Part shown: in pieces, positions 1-7,856 of the stretch
How the letters are laid out: every line of letters begins with the position of its first letter
Position numbering within the stretch: position 1 is the stretch's first letter
From: Candidatus Heimdallarchaeota archaeon
GTDB taxonomy: Archaea; Asgardarchaeota; Heimdallarchaeia; Heimdallarchaeales; Kariarchaeaceae
Length of the DNA: 29,494 nucleotides
Assembly: GCA_015522385.1 (NCBI GenBank)
Contig: WAMJ01000049.1
Span: 1 to 29,494 of the forward strand
Direction of reading: 5' to 3'
The notes under the pieces: model-generated
What the model was told of the DNA's origin: nothing
The model's input: only the letters and a program-made list of their open reading frames with translations
The model's database searches: none
Translations under genes and position numbers: made by a program

Positions 1-203
1 ATATAGATCTGGGACATACCATCGACATCGTTATCCGAAGTTGGCCCTTGTTTAAATATCTAGGATATATGTATTTTGAGGAGCTAAACTACATTGAGAC
101 TCTCCCTATACAGACCATGAATTTTAAGGTCTTGATACAGCAGCTACAAATAGTTTACAAACATTACACCCCCATAATGGAATTGGAGTACGGAACCGTG
201 TGA
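1..203 (+). CDS. C-terminal end of an unidentified protein (cut by left edge)
   Basis: The frame whose codons begin at position 3 is open from the left edge to a TGA at 201-203, giving about 66 residues. The stop lies only 3 nt before the ATG of the METTL5-like gene on the same strand, which suggests an operon. The fragment is rich in Ile, Leu and Tyr (for example near FKYLGYMYFEELNY) and looks like a real globular C-terminus, but I do not recognise the family. No start is visible, so nothing can be said of its length or N-terminal domains. Confidence 0.55.
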   Translation, partial: IDLGHTIDIVIRSWPLFKYLGYMYFEELNYIETLPIQTMNFKVLIQQLQIVYKHYTPIMELEYGTV

Positions 204-206
204 ATT

Positions 207-824
207 ATGAATAGAAAACAACTTGCTATTCTGCTATCCAGAGAGTATTTAGATTTTCAAAAGCCGATCCTTAAGTTTGAGCAATATGGAACCACCGTTG
301 ATATAGCTACCCACATAGTGTTCAGAGCTATGAACAATGGTGACATAGAAGGAAAGGATATTGTAGACCTGTGTTCTGGACCTGGAATTCTTGGAATTTC
401 TGCACTACTACTCGGAGCACGGACATGTACGTTTGTAGAGGTTGATCCCAAAGCTGTGGAATTGTTGAAGGAAAATCTCTCTAGGTTTGGTCTTATGAGC
501 AGTAGTTCAGTTTGTCTTCAAAATGCTTTAGATTTCACAGGGGAATTCGACACATGCCTTATGAACCCTCCTTTTGGGATACAGCAGGGGATTGGCGATA
601 AACAGTTCCTCAACAAAGCTATCGAACTAGCAACTACAGTATACTCGATTCATGATGGATCAGAAGCAAATCGTTCTTTTCTTCCAAAATATGTGGAGAG
701 AATAGGGGCAGTACCATTGGATTACTACATTACTAGGTTATCAATAAAAAGAAGTTTTACATTTCATAAAAAGAAAACATACTCACATGATATCATGGTT
801 TTAAGATCGATATGTGAAATTTAG
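207..824 (+). CDS. METTL5-like rRNA adenine-N6 methyltransferase (COG2263)
   Basis: This is a Rossmann-fold S-adenosylmethionine-dependent methylase of 205 aa, the usual size for the METTL5/COG2263 family. An N-terminal KFEQYGT segment (residues 23-29) corresponds to the LEQYPT segment of METTL5. Motif I is DLCSGPG (54-60), with Ser-Gly-Pro replacing the commoner GCG-type turn. The acidic strand-2 residue is in VEVD (77-80), and the catalytic NPPFG motif (120-124) is typical of adenine-N6 methyltransferases acting on rRNA. The C-terminal FTFHKKK block matches the family's YKFHKKK. Eukaryotic METTL5 works with TRMT112 on small-subunit rRNA, so a similar target is inferred here. The ATG lies 3 nt after the stop of the upstream partial gene, so the two are probably co-transcribed. 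Confidence 0.85.
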   Translation: MNRKQLAILLSREYLDFQKPILKFEQYGTTVDIATHIVFRAMNNGDIEGKDIVDLCSGPGILGISALLLGARTCTFVEVDPKAVELLKENLSRFGLMSSSSVCLQNALDFTGEFDTCLMNPPFGIQQGIGDKQFLNKAIELATTVYSIHDGSEANRSFLPKYVERIGAVPLDYYITRLSIKRSFTFHKKKTYSHDIMVLRSICEI

Positions 825-842
825 GATAGGTACAAAGAGAAG

Positions 843-849
843 GTTTAAT
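843..849 (+). promoter_or_regulatory. TATA-like box for the VIT-family gene
   Basis: A GTTTAAT element is centred about 28 nt before the ATG at 875. That spacing places transcription start at or next to the start codon, so a leaderless mRNA is predicted. No Shine-Dalgarno sequence is obvious before this ATG, which agrees. Confidence 0.4.
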
Positions 850-874
850 CTACCGCTTCAATCTGAAGAGATGT

Positions 875-1591
875 ATGGAAGAAAAGATGATCACGACGGA
901 ATTTGAGGAACATCAAAGCTCACTTAAACATTATATGCGTGATATAATACTTGGAGTAAATGACGGGTTGGTCTCAATTTACCTTCTTGTCGCAGGGATA
1001 GTGGGAGCAGGACTCAGCACAAATCAGATCGCGATCTCAGCACTTGCTGCCACGATTGCTGGAGCCATATCTATGATGGCAGGAGAATACATCAGTACAA
1101 AAAGCCAAGAGGAAGTCTACCAAGCAGAGATTGATTTAGAAAAAGAACACATCAAGTACCACAGGGAACACGAGGTGAATGAATTATACGAGATGTTTGG
1201 TGATTTAGGATTTGAGCAGCCACTTCTGGAAGAGGTTGTAAAGGTAGTTTCTTCCAATGACCAGACTCTACTCCAAGTTATGCTGGCACTCGAATTTGGA
1301 ATAAAGGAGGATGAACGGAGGTCTCCCCTGAAAGCAATGGGGACAGTAGCACTGTTATTTGTTGCAGGGGCCTTGCCAGCATTCTTACCATTTTTCTTCA
1401 TAAGTGACGCAGGGACAGGTCTGGTGATTGCCTCGATACTTAGTATGATAGCACTATTCATTGTCGGTGCACTGAAAACATTTATGACCAAGAAAATATG
1501 GATAGTTTCGGGAGGTGAAAACCTACTAATTGGAATAATAGGGGCTGTAATCAGTTTCTACTTGGGAAATCTGTACGGTGCGGCAATTTAG
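875..1591 (+). CDS. VIT1/CCC1-family Fe2+/Mn2+ transporter
   Basis: This is a 238-aa membrane protein of the vacuolar iron transporter (VIT1/CCC1) family, which exports Fe2+ or Mn2+ from the cytosol, probably by proton antiport. The N-terminal signature DIILGVNDGLVS and the following Gly/Ala-rich helices are diagnostic, with AISMMAGEYIST closing the second helix. A charged cytosolic segment of about 80 residues rich in Glu and His (EKEHIKYHREHE onward) corresponds to the metal-binding domain of VITs. Three further membrane segments follow (LLFVAGALPAF, IASILSMIALFIVGA, LLIGIIGAVISFYLG). The start at 875 is supported by a TATA-like element about 28 nt upstream. The 3' end overlaps the end of the convergent GNAT gene by 41 nt. 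Confidence 0.88.
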   Translation: MEEKMITTEFEEHQSSLKHYMRDIILGVNDGLVSIYLLVAGIVGAGLSTNQIAISALAATIAGAISMMAGEYISTKSQEEVYQAEIDLEKEHIKYHREHEVNELYEMFGDLGFEQPLLEEVVKVVSSNDQTLLQVMLALEFGIKEDERRSPLKAMGTVALLFVAGALPAFLPFFFISDAGTGLVIASILSMIALFIVGALKTFMTKKIWIVSGGENLLIGIIGAVISFYLGNLYGAAI

Positions 1592-2462
1592 GAAAGAGGT
1601 AGATAGGATCATTAGATTCTTCCACCTCATCTATATTCAGGTCTTTGAAGAGATTTACTAAATATGGAACATCATAAATCTGGAAGTGTAACCCGATAAG
1701 ATCCCGATGATATGCACGTAACATACAATCCTTAATTACTTCCTTCAGATCATCATCATCGATATCAGCAGAAGTATATACTCGAATGTATTGTGTAAGT
1801 AAAACAAAAATCCCATTTGGGTACGAAAGCACCACAGGAGGGAGTGTTTCGCCCCAGACGACAGGCTCGGTTACCTCACCTATACTCCTCTGAAGCTGCA
1901 ATAGATCAAAACGGGGGAGGTTGTACTGGCCGATGATTCTCTTTTTCCCATTTAGAATTGAGAGGTCATCTCCTTCCACCGGATCCAAGTCGGTGGGTTC
2001 AGGTACATCACCCTCGTTGAACAGGACCTCGAAGTTCCTAAGGTGGGTAACCACTTGACCATATTTTCGATACAATTTGTCTGAACGTTCGTCCTCCGAC
2101 TCCACCCAGACGTCATTATTTGCCCTCTGTAGATAGGCCAGTAGGAGCTTTTGGGCGATACCTTGCTTTCTGAATTCTGGAGCTACGTATAACCAATAAA
2201 TGTGTGCATGATCGTCACCAGGAATGTACTCCAACTCACCTACATCATTACCTAGGTTATCCTTCGCTACGAGAATCCCACCCCCTGCCTCTTTAAGGAT
2301 TTTAAAATGCCATAGAAAAAACTCATATGAGCCCCACCATTGTGTAACTGGAAATCGGTCAATAGGTGAGAAGCTCAATATATCATCCGAGTAATCCCTT
2401 AGGTTGATCTTGAGGAGTTCACGGATGTCCTCTTCACATGCAGGGACTATATTCACATCCAT
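1551..2462 (-). CDS. GNAT-family N-acetyltransferase with extra C-terminal domain
   Basis: This is a 303-aa protein with an N-terminal GNAT fold, expected to move an acetyl group from acetyl-CoA to an amine; the substrate is unknown. The acetyl-CoA loop is visible as VAPEFRKQGIAQKLL, which fits the R/Q-x-x-G-x-A motif, preceded by the strand HIYWLYV. The second half of the protein (after about residue 150) is acidic and is not a recognisable second GNAT domain. The frame stays open upstream to 2852, but that extension lies across the oppositely oriented aIF2-alpha gene and has no domain character. I therefore start at the ATG directly before the GNAT domain (DVNIVPACEEDIREL). Its 3' end overlaps the VIT gene by 41 nt, and it is divergent from aIF2-alpha across a 90-nt gap. 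Confidence 0.75.
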   Translation of the reverse strand: MDVNIVPACEEDIRELLKINLRDYSDDILSFSPIDRFPVTQWWGSYEFFLWHFKILKEAGGGILVAKDNLGNDVGELEYIPGDDHAHIYWLYVAPEFRKQGIAQKLLLAYLQRANNDVWVESEDERSDKLYRKYGQVVTHLRNFEVLFNEGDVPEPTDLDPVEGDDLSILNGKKRIIGQYNLPRFDLLQLQRSIGEVTEPVVWGETLPPVVLSYPNGIFVLLTQYIRVYTSADIDDDDLKEVIKDCMLRAYHRDLIGLHFQIYDVPYLVNLFKDLNIDEVEESNDPIYLFPKLPHRTDFPSRN

Positions 2463-2522
2463 AACTGAGGATATATTTCTCAATATTAGTGTGTTGTTAA
2501 TCAATTGATTCAAAAGATTCCC

Positions 2523-2530
2523 TTTTAATT
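2523..2530 (+). promoter_or_regulatory. TATA-like box for the aIF2-alpha/nop10 operon
   Basis: TTTTAATT is centred about 26 nt before the ATG at 2553, which predicts a leaderless transcript. It lies in the 90-nt divergent gap shared with the GNAT gene. Confidence 0.4.
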
Positions 2531-2552
2531 CTCCGTTTATAACCGGTACTAG

Positions 2553-3353
2553 ATGAGTACTAAAGCCAAAGCCTTTCCTTCGAAAGATGAGCATGTAATT
2601 GGAGTGGTCAGTAAGATCACGAAGCATGGAGTATATATAAAATTGATTGAGTATGGGAACCTTGAAGGGTACTGCCACATCAGTGAAGTTGCAGCTGCTT
2701 GGATCAGAAACATTAGGAACTTTGTGAGGTTGGATCAGCAGGTTGTGGGCAAGGTTCTGAGAGCAGATAAAAGGAAAGGGCAAGTTGACATTAGCATCAA
2801 GAGAGTGTCCGCGCAAAAGAAGAAAGAGAAAGTCCAAGAGTATAAACAGCACATGTCTGCGCTTGCTATAGTAAGGCTCATTGCAGAGAAGCTAGGACGA
2901 GAAGAGAAGGAGGTTCTCAAGGAGCTAGAATCAGTACTTGTCGAAGAGTTTGGCTCTCTTTATCACGGTTTCGAGTACATCGCAACCGAAGATGATGCGG
3001 AGATCAGGGAATTCTTTACCGAGGAGATGGCAAATGTAATTGAGGAGATGGCCAAGGCCTCGATTAAAATTAACACCTTTGAGAAAGAGATTAAAATTGG
3101 TCTGAGGTCATATTCGTCAGATGGAGTGGATGAGATCAGAGAGGTTCTCATGAAGATACAAACAAGTATTCAGAAGAGGGAGAATATCGAGTTCGAGCTA
3201 TTTACCGTCGGAGCACCTACCTACAGACTATGGATGAGTGGTAGATACTACGAAGACCTGGACGAGATCACAGTTGATGTGAACAAAATCCTTGAGGAGT
3301 ATAAAACAGAACATCCTAAGCTTGATTATACAACAAAAGAAGAGAAAAGATGA
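2553..3353 (+). CDS. eif2a: Translation initiation factor aIF2 subunit alpha
   Basis: This is the alpha subunit of the heterotrimeric archaeal initiation factor 2, which brings initiator Met-tRNA to the small ribosomal subunit. The protein has 266 aa, normal for the family. An N-terminal S1/OB domain (about residues 11-85) carries GVVSKITKHGVYIKL, the loop GYCHISEVAAAW at the place of the eukaryotic Ser51 loop, and the closing KGQVDISIKRVS. A helical middle domain and a C-terminal alpha/beta domain that contacts the gamma subunit follow. The stop overlaps the ATG of nop10 (ATGA), an arrangement conserved in many archaea. The start is supported by a TATA-like box at leaderless spacing. Confidence 0.95.
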   Translation: MSTKAKAFPSKDEHVIGVVSKITKHGVYIKLIEYGNLEGYCHISEVAAAWIRNIRNFVRLDQQVVGKVLRADKRKGQVDISIKRVSAQKKKEKVQEYKQHMSALAIVRLIAEKLGREEKEVLKELESVLVEEFGSLYHGFEYIATEDDAEIREFFTEEMANVIEEMAKASIKINTFEKEIKIGLRSYSSDGVDEIREVLMKIQTSIQKRENIEFELFTVGAPTYRLWMSGRYYEDLDEITVDVNKILEEYKTEHPKLDYTTKEEKR

Positions 3354-3493
3354 AAACGCTAAATTACTGTAAGGTCTGCAAATCATACAGCCTTCAAGAT
3401 ATATGCAAACAAGGTCATAAGACCACAAAGGTATACCCTGCAAGATTCTCTTTGGAGAAGGAATTAAAATACAGAACCTATAGAAAAGAGTGA
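3350..3493 (+). CDS. nop10: Nop10, H/ACA RNP component
   Basis: This small gene of 47 codons begins in the ATGA overlap with the aIF2-alpha stop. Nop10 is a core protein of the H/ACA ribonucleoprotein that guides pseudouridylation of rRNA, working with Cbf5, Gar1 and L7Ae. The protein begins MKTLNYCKVCKSYSLQDICK, giving a Cys-x2-Cys pair and a later Cys of the N-terminal zinc-binding hairpin. It then has the family hallmark PARFS (compare HPPRFSPEDKYGKYR in other archaea), followed by a basic tail ending KYRTYRKE. The last zinc ligand, usually Cys, appears to be replaced by a GH pair after DICKQ. Length and position behind aIF2-alpha both fit. Confidence 0.9.
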   Translation: MKTLNYCKVCKSYSLQDICKQGHKTTKVYPARFSLEKELKYRTYRKE

Positions 3494-3533
3494 GAATCAG
3501 AAGAAATAGTTGAAGTGCGGAGTCTTACCTAGG

Positions 3534-3545
3534 CTTTTATACTTA
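3534..3545 (+). promoter_or_regulatory. TATA-like box for RPA
   Basis: CTTTTATACTTA is centred about 63 nt before the RPA ATG, predicting a leader of roughly 35-40 nt. A GTGATC element just before the ATG could serve as a weak ribosome binding site, consistent with a leadered message. Confidence 0.5.
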
Positions 3546-3602
3546 AAGTACAGAGTCTGCATTACCGGGAAGTTTGAATGAACATCCCGAGGCAGTGATC
3601 AT

Positions 3603-5702
3603 ATGAATGAGCAACTACCAGTTGAGGACGTAATAAAGAAGATATCAGAACAGACAAATCTTTCGCCAGATGAAGTGAATAAAGAGATTGACAAAACAAT
3701 TGAATCTTTAGGAGGTTTCTTGAACCGCCAAGGGGCAGCATACCTCCTTGCAGAGAACTATGGAGTAAAACTAGAGAACGAGAATGTCAGCACTAGTCAG
3801 GCATTGGAGATTAAGGACTTGGTTCCTGGGATGGGACCAGTAATTGTTGTGGGAAGGGTCAAGAGGATCTATCCCATCAAGCATTTTGTATCAAAAGATG
3901 GGAGCCCGAATCAGGTTAGAAGGCTTGAAATAGTTGATAGAACAGGATCTATAATTTGTGTGATCTGGGGAAAGAAGGTCTTCAATATCGAGGAGCAAAA
4001 GATCAATATTGGCGACATCATTCGGATAAAAGATGCAGAGCCCAGACAGAATAATCAAGAGCAGACTGAACTCTCTTTAAGTAGCAGATCGATAATCGAA
4101 CTTAATCCAAAAGGAATCGACCCAACCAACTATCCTGAGCTCGTCGTGGGGAACATTGTCTCTATAAAGGATATTACGCAAGAAGGGGAAGGGATAACAA
4201 TTGCCGGGAAAGTGATAAGAAAAAGAGCGGTGAGTGAATTCACAAGGAAATCAGATGGGCAACCAGGAAGGGTGTCTGGGATAACAGTTGCGGACAATAC
4301 CGGTTCGATTAAGATAACATTCTGGAACGAAACTGTAGATCAATTGTCGGAAATAAATGTCGGAGATGTCTTGAAAATTGTAGATCTCCGAGCAAAGAGG
4401 AACAACGAGGAAATGGAACTCACATTCCAAAGATTCTCCTCGTTTGTACCATTCGCAGATCCCGAGTTAGAATCGATAGAGGTGGCCGATAATGGTGGGC
4501 CCTCTCTCGATACATTCCTAAAAATAAACGAGATTACAGAAGAGATCCGAAGTATAACTATCCTTGGTAAAGTATCCAGAGTTTTTGACATGAAAACTTT
4601 CAAGGACGGTAAGGGAAAACTTCAGTCCATATCGGTCATGGATGATACCGGACTGGTTATCGTGAAATTTTGGGATCAAACGACAGAGATGATCAAGGGG
4701 ATTAAGGAGGGAGATATAGTCCACCTCACCTCACTTTATCCAAAATATAATGATTATAGCAAGAAAATCGAGTTGAATGCAGGGAAGTTCACCCAAATCA
4801 GGATTAACGAGGAGGAGGATGTAAAGGTCACTAACAAGGTCAAGGTACCATTCATGAGGTTTTCAGAGATCCAAGGTCAGGTATCTCCGGTATTCGTGAA
4901 AGTAAAGATCAACCAGATAAATGATGAAAGGTCAATCAATAGAGCAGATGGAAGCACTGCTCATGTCCTCAATCTCGATGTTATTGATGAATCGGGAGAG
5001 AGTGGGAGACTAACTGCTTGGGACGACGACATAAAGCTACTTGAATCATTAGCAGAGGGCAGTGCTTACGAGATCCACTACGGAAGAGCAAAACGGGATA
5101 ACTACGGAGTGAATATTACCGTAGGTCGGAATACAGTGCTCAGACCCAGCGAAGACTTTAACCTAGATGTGATGATAACATCCGCAGCTGACTATCGACC
5201 CAATGCCAGTCAGCTTACAGTTACCGAGATAGCACATGTGACTCCGGGAGAGGATCTTGTTAAGATCAGAGGTTTCGTTGTGAAGGTCCTGGGGAACTAT
5301 ATATATGAGTCGTGCAGCCAGTGCTCGAAGAAACTTGTTGAGGAGGCAGACGGAAATAAAGTATGCCCTATTCACGGCCCTGTTGAGGGGAAGATGAGGA
5401 TGATCCTTAGTGTCACCATGGACGACTCCAACGACACAATAGCTGTAAAGTTCTTTGGAGACAAGGCGGAGAAGCTTCTCGGGGTCACGGCTCAAGAAGC
5501 CTACGAGCTTAACGAACGTCTTAACGAGGATGACCTAGTTGTCCGGAAGTACGAAGGTCAAATTCTCCATAAAGAATTAGAGGTTACTGGCAGGATAGTT
5601 CTAAACAAGAATGACAACAAAGAGATGAACGCTAGTTGGTACAACGAGATAGACCTATCAAAGGAGACATCCAACAAACTGTCGAGATTAGAAGGACTTT
5701 AA
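3603..5702 (+). CDS. rpa: Replication protein A, multi-OB single-stranded-DNA-binding protein
   Basis: This is a 699-aa single-stranded-DNA-binding protein of the RPA1/COG1599 group, used in replication, repair and recombination. An N-terminal helical module (about 1-58; LSPDEVNKEIDKTIESLGG) precedes five OB-fold units at roughly 68-168, 180-285, 305-400, 410-510 and 530-660. Several of these repeat the signature 'I.V.D.TGSI.V..W' (for example IVDRTGSIICVIWG, VADNTGSIKITFWN, VMDDTGLVIVKFWD). The last OB fold contains a zinc finger with ligands C571, C574, C588 and H591, as in euryarchaeal and eukaryotic large RPA subunits. It is long for an archaeal RPA. It appears to be a single-gene unit with its own TATA box; no RPA-associated partner gene lies next to it. 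Confidence 0.9.
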   Translation: MNEQLPVEDVIKKISEQTNLSPDEVNKEIDKTIESLGGFLNRQGAAYLLAENYGVKLENENVSTSQALEIKDLVPGMGPVIVVGRVKRIYPIKHFVSKDGSPNQVRRLEIVDRTGSIICVIWGKKVFNIEEQKINIGDIIRIKDAEPRQNNQEQTELSLSSRSIIELNPKGIDPTNYPELVVGNIVSIKDITQEGEGITIAGKVIRKRAVSEFTRKSDGQPGRVSGITVADNTGSIKITFWNETVDQLSEINVGDVLKIVDLRAKRNNEEMELTFQRFSSFVPFADPELESIEVADNGGPSLDTFLKINEITEEIRSITILGKVSRVFDMKTFKDGKGKLQSISVMDDTGLVIVKFWDQTTEMIKGIKEGDIVHLTSLYPKYNDYSKKIELNAGKFTQIRINEEEDVKVTNKVKVPFMRFSEIQGQVSPVFVKVKINQINDERSINRADGSTAHVLNLDVIDESGESGRLTAWDDDIKLLESLAEGSAYEIHYGRAKRDNYGVNITVGRNTVLRPSEDFNLDVMITSAADYRPNASQLTVTEIAHVTPGEDLVKIRGFVVKVLGNYIYESCSQCSKKLVEEADGNKVCPIHGPVEGKMRMILSVTMDDSNDTIAVKFFGDKAEKLLGVTAQEAYELNERLNEDDLVVRKYEGQILHKELEVTGRIVLNKNDNKEMNASWYNEIDLSKETSNKLSRLEGL

Positions 5703-5739
5703 TGTGTTCTGACGGAATCTCAGAGACAATTTCAGTAAG

Positions 5740-5748
5740 TTTTAATAA
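5740..5748 (+). promoter_or_regulatory. TATA-like box for ATP synthase subunit B
   Basis: TTTTAATAA lies about 44 nt before the ATG at 5788 and would give a short leader. A second AT-rich stretch (ATTTAAAT near 5765-5772) is closer to the start but would place the transcript start inside the gene. Confidence 0.3.
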
Positions 5749-5787
5749 CATCAATCGATCGTCAATTTAAATCGAACCGTGATACCA

Positions 5788-7224
5788 ATGGAAGTGAAGA
5801 ATGACCTTAGAACGTTTAAAACGGTAAATGAAGTATCGGGACCTCTACTTTTCGTGGATCTCGAAGGAAAAGGTGGAGTCGCTGCTGCAGAGATATGTGA
5901 AGTAGAGACTGTCACAGGAGAGAGGAGAAGGGGACAAGTCCTTGAAATCACCAATGATATGGCAATTATTCAGGTTTTTGAGGGGACAAGCGGTCTTGAT
6001 ACAGACGAAACATCTGTCAGATTCATTGGAAAAACACTCGAGATTGGGGTGTCCGAAGAGATGCTTGGTAGAGTGTTCAGTGGAAGGGGTAAGCCAATTG
6101 ATGGTGGACCAGATATCATCGCCGAGGAGATGCATGATATCGCAGGTAATCCCCTCAACCCAGCAGCTCGCGAGTACCCACGTGCATTTATCCAGACAGG
6201 TATATCCACGATAGACGCCCTCCTCACTTTGGTAAGGGGACAGAAACTACCTCTATTCTCCGGCTCAGGGTTACCACATAACCAGATTGGTGCCCAAATT
6301 GCAAGACAAGCAAAAGTTCTTGGTGAAGGAGAAAACTTTGCAGTGGTTTTTGCAGCCATGGGTATCACCTCCGAGGAAGCAAGGTTCTTCCAGCAGGACT
6401 TCGAGAGAACTGGAGCTCTTGAGAGAGTGGTTCTCTTCCTCAATCTTGCGGATGACCCTGCCATTGAGAGAATTGTCACTCCGAGGATTGCCTGCACTGT
6501 AGCAGAGTACCTCGCATTTGAGAAGAACTACCACGTCCTCGTCATTCTTACAGACCTGACAAGTTACGCAGAAGCACTCCGCGAGATCGGAGCTGCCAGA
6601 GAGGAAGTCCCAGGTAGAAGAGGTTTTCCGGGATACCTCTACTCTGACCTCTCAACGATTTACGAGAGAGCAGGAAGGATTCATGGGAGCAGTGGTTCTA
6701 TCACGCAAATCCCAATTTTGACGATGCCAAATGATGACCTGACACATCCAATCCCCGACCTGACTGGATATATTACAGAGGGACAGATCTTCGTTGACAG
6801 GGCACTTCACAGGAAGGGTATTTTCCCACCAATCAATCCTCTCCCCTCACTCTCAAGACTGATGAAAGAGGCCATCGGAAAAGGTGCAACGAGAGAGGAT
6901 CACTCTGCACTCTCGTCTCAGCTCTACGCAGCATATGCCAAGGGTAGGGAGCTCAGGGATCTAGTTGCTGTCGTCGGTGAGGAGTCTCTCTCTGATGAGG
7001 ACAAACTCTATCTAGAGTTCGCAAACCAATTTGAGAATCGGTTCATCCAGCAGGGTAGTCATGAAGATCGTTCGATCTTCACAACACTTGACCTCGGATG
7101 GGAGTTACTGACCATCTTCCCGAATCCAAAAAGACAGTTGAAACGTATTGACGAAAAGTATATTGAGAAGTACCACCCTGCAAATCGTGACCCCAAACAC
7201 AACTACGCAGACGTTAACTCTTAA
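5788..7224 (+). CDS. atpB: A/V-type ATP synthase subunit B
   Basis: This is the non-catalytic nucleotide-binding subunit of the A1/V1 head, which alternates with subunit A in the hexamer. It opens with the family's beta-barrel signature ([16 protein letters not shown]). In place of a Walker A motif it has [18 protein letters not shown], diagnostic of subunit B. Further conserved blocks are [39 protein letters not shown] and [25 protein letters not shown] (in separate parts). A GTG in frame at 5779 could add three residues, but a GTGAT ribosome-binding element spans it, so I chose the ATG at 5788 (478 aa). In most archaea A directly precedes B in one operon. Here B comes first and is separated from A by about 630 nt holding two minus-strand genes. 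Confidence 0.95.
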   Translation: MEVKNDLRTFKTVNEVSGPLLFVDLEGKGGVAAAEICEVETVTGERRRGQVLEITNDMAIIQVFEGTSGLDTDETSVRFIGKTLEIGVSEEMLGRVFSGRGKPIDGGPDIIAEEMHDIAGNPLNPAAREYPRAFIQTGISTIDALLTLVRGQKLPLFSGSGLPHNQIGAQIARQAKVLGEGENFAVVFAAMGITSEEARFFQQDFERTGALERVVLFLNLADDPAIERIVTPRIACTVAEYLAFEKNYHVLVILTDLTSYAEALREIGAAREEVPGRRGFPGYLYSDLSTIYERAGRIHGSSGSITQIPILTMPNDDLTHPIPDLTGYITEGQIFVDRALHRKGIFPPINPLPSLSRLMKEAIGKGATREDHSALSSQLYAAYAKGRELRDLVAVVGEESLSDEDKLYLEFANQFENRFIQQGSHEDRSIFTTLDLGWELLTIFPNPKRQLKRIDEKYIEKYHPANRDPKHNYADVNS

Positions 7225-7309
7225 ATTGTCTTCATTCAAATAGACGGGGGTGTTCCCCCTCATAGATTAACCTTATTCAATGATTGAAATATTAGAAGCT
7301 CAATATAAT

Positions 7310-7402
7310 GGACAAGCAGGGATTTGAACCCTGGGCCTCTTCGGTTCTTGAGGACTTTCGCCTTTGCAAGCGAAGCGATCTACCGAGCTGATCTACTTGC
7401 CC
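7310..7402 (-). tRNA. tRNA-Ala (UGC) with a 20-nt intron
   Basis: Read on the minus strand the gene folds fully. The acceptor stem is GGGCAAG with CTTGTCC and contains the G3:U70 wobble that identifies alanine tRNAs. The D stem is GATC/GATC, the T arm is CAGGG-TTCAAAT-CCCTG and the variable loop is AGGCC. The anticodon stem CTTCG pairs with CGAAG only after removing 20 nt (7345-7364). The spliced loop is then C-U-UGC-A-C with anticodon UGC. The CCA end is not encoded. Total length is 93 nt (exon 1 38 nt, exon 2 35 nt). Confidence 0.95.
7345..7364 (-). other. Canonical bulge-helix-bulge tRNA intron at position 37/38
   Basis: The anticodon stem is followed on the 5' side by CTTG, which pairs with CAAG on the 3' side to form the 4-bp central helix. 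This is flanked by two 3-nt bulges on opposite strands (CAA and AAC). Cutting each bulge between its second and third base removes 20 nt and leaves a perfect 7-nt anticodon loop. Inside the intron AGG pairs with CCT below a GAAA-containing loop, giving the inner helix. This is the substrate shape for the archaeal tRNA splicing endonuclease. Confidence 0.9.
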
Positions 7403-7403
7403 T

Positions 7404-7450
7404 TATCCAAACGGATACAATCCTACTCAATCGTCGTCCTTTTTATTCCT
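7404..7450 (-). promoter_or_regulatory. tRNA-Ala promoter and leader hairpin
   Basis: On the minus strand an AGGAATAAAAAGG element (7438-7450) lies about 42 nt before the mature 5' end of tRNA-Ala, predicting a precursor with a leader of around 15 nt. The leader itself can form a small hairpin, TATCC-GTTT-GGATA (7404-7417), immediately before the acceptor stem. RNase P would remove it. Confidence 0.35.
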
Positions 7451-7495
7451 TTTGAAATCTAGCATTGGAGATCGATGGGGAATCGAAGGGTTAGT

Positions 7496-7732
7496 TCATT
7501 GCCTTCCTCTCAACTGCTTAAGGAGAAGGGTGACGACATCAAGAATATTCTTCCCTACCTTGGGAGTAGTAGTCAATGAGGTCAAGTATTGTTCAAATGA
7601 GAAGTCTTCTCCATAGGCTTTCTTCCACCCATGGTATTTTTCCTCTATTGCCTCCAAAGCAAGTGAGTGCTCGTTGCAGAAGTCAGTGTCCATCGCATCA
7701 TTGATACACTCACTTATGGCACATCTCTTCAC
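7496..7732 (-). CDS. Small Cys/His-containing protein, unknown function
   Basis: This is a 78-aa protein. Its N-terminus MKRCAISECINDAMDTDFCNEH holds C4, C9, C19 and H22 (read from two adjoining parts), spaced like a compact treble-clef zinc finger of the C-x4-C-x9-C-x2-H type. The rest is helical and charged with no membrane segment. It lies between the ATP synthase B and A genes on the opposite strand, upstream of tRNA-Ala on the same strand, and is divergent from atpA with a gap of 124 nt. Coding support is moderate: the reading frame is not covered by another gene and the Cys pattern is organised. I do not recognise a named family, and a link to ATP synthase is only positional. Confidence 0.6.
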   Translation of the reverse strand: MKRCAISECINDAMDTDFCNEHSLALEAIEEKYHGWKKAYGEDFSFEQYLTSLTTTPKVGKNILDVVTLLLKQLRGRQ

Positions 7733-7807
7733 ATATCCAGAATATTCATGCAGGATAAAAATGATTAGTCGTCTTCCTGTGTATTATCGACTGACTTTAC
7801 CATATAG

Positions 7808-7815
7808 TATATAAT
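7808..7815 (+). promoter_or_regulatory. TATA box for ATP synthase subunit A
   Basis: TATATAAT is centred about 46 nt before the atpA ATG. This predicts a leader of about 20 nt that includes a GGAGA ribosome binding site (near 7844-7849) before the start codon. Confidence 0.5.
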
Positions 7816-7856
7816 GGATGTCTCAATTGGAACTTTGAAGAATTGGAGAATTTTCT

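Noticed and set aside
2463..2852. N-terminal extension of the GNAT frame
   Set aside because: It crosses the oppositely oriented aIF2-alpha gene and has no domain character; the GNAT fold begins at the ATG at 2462.
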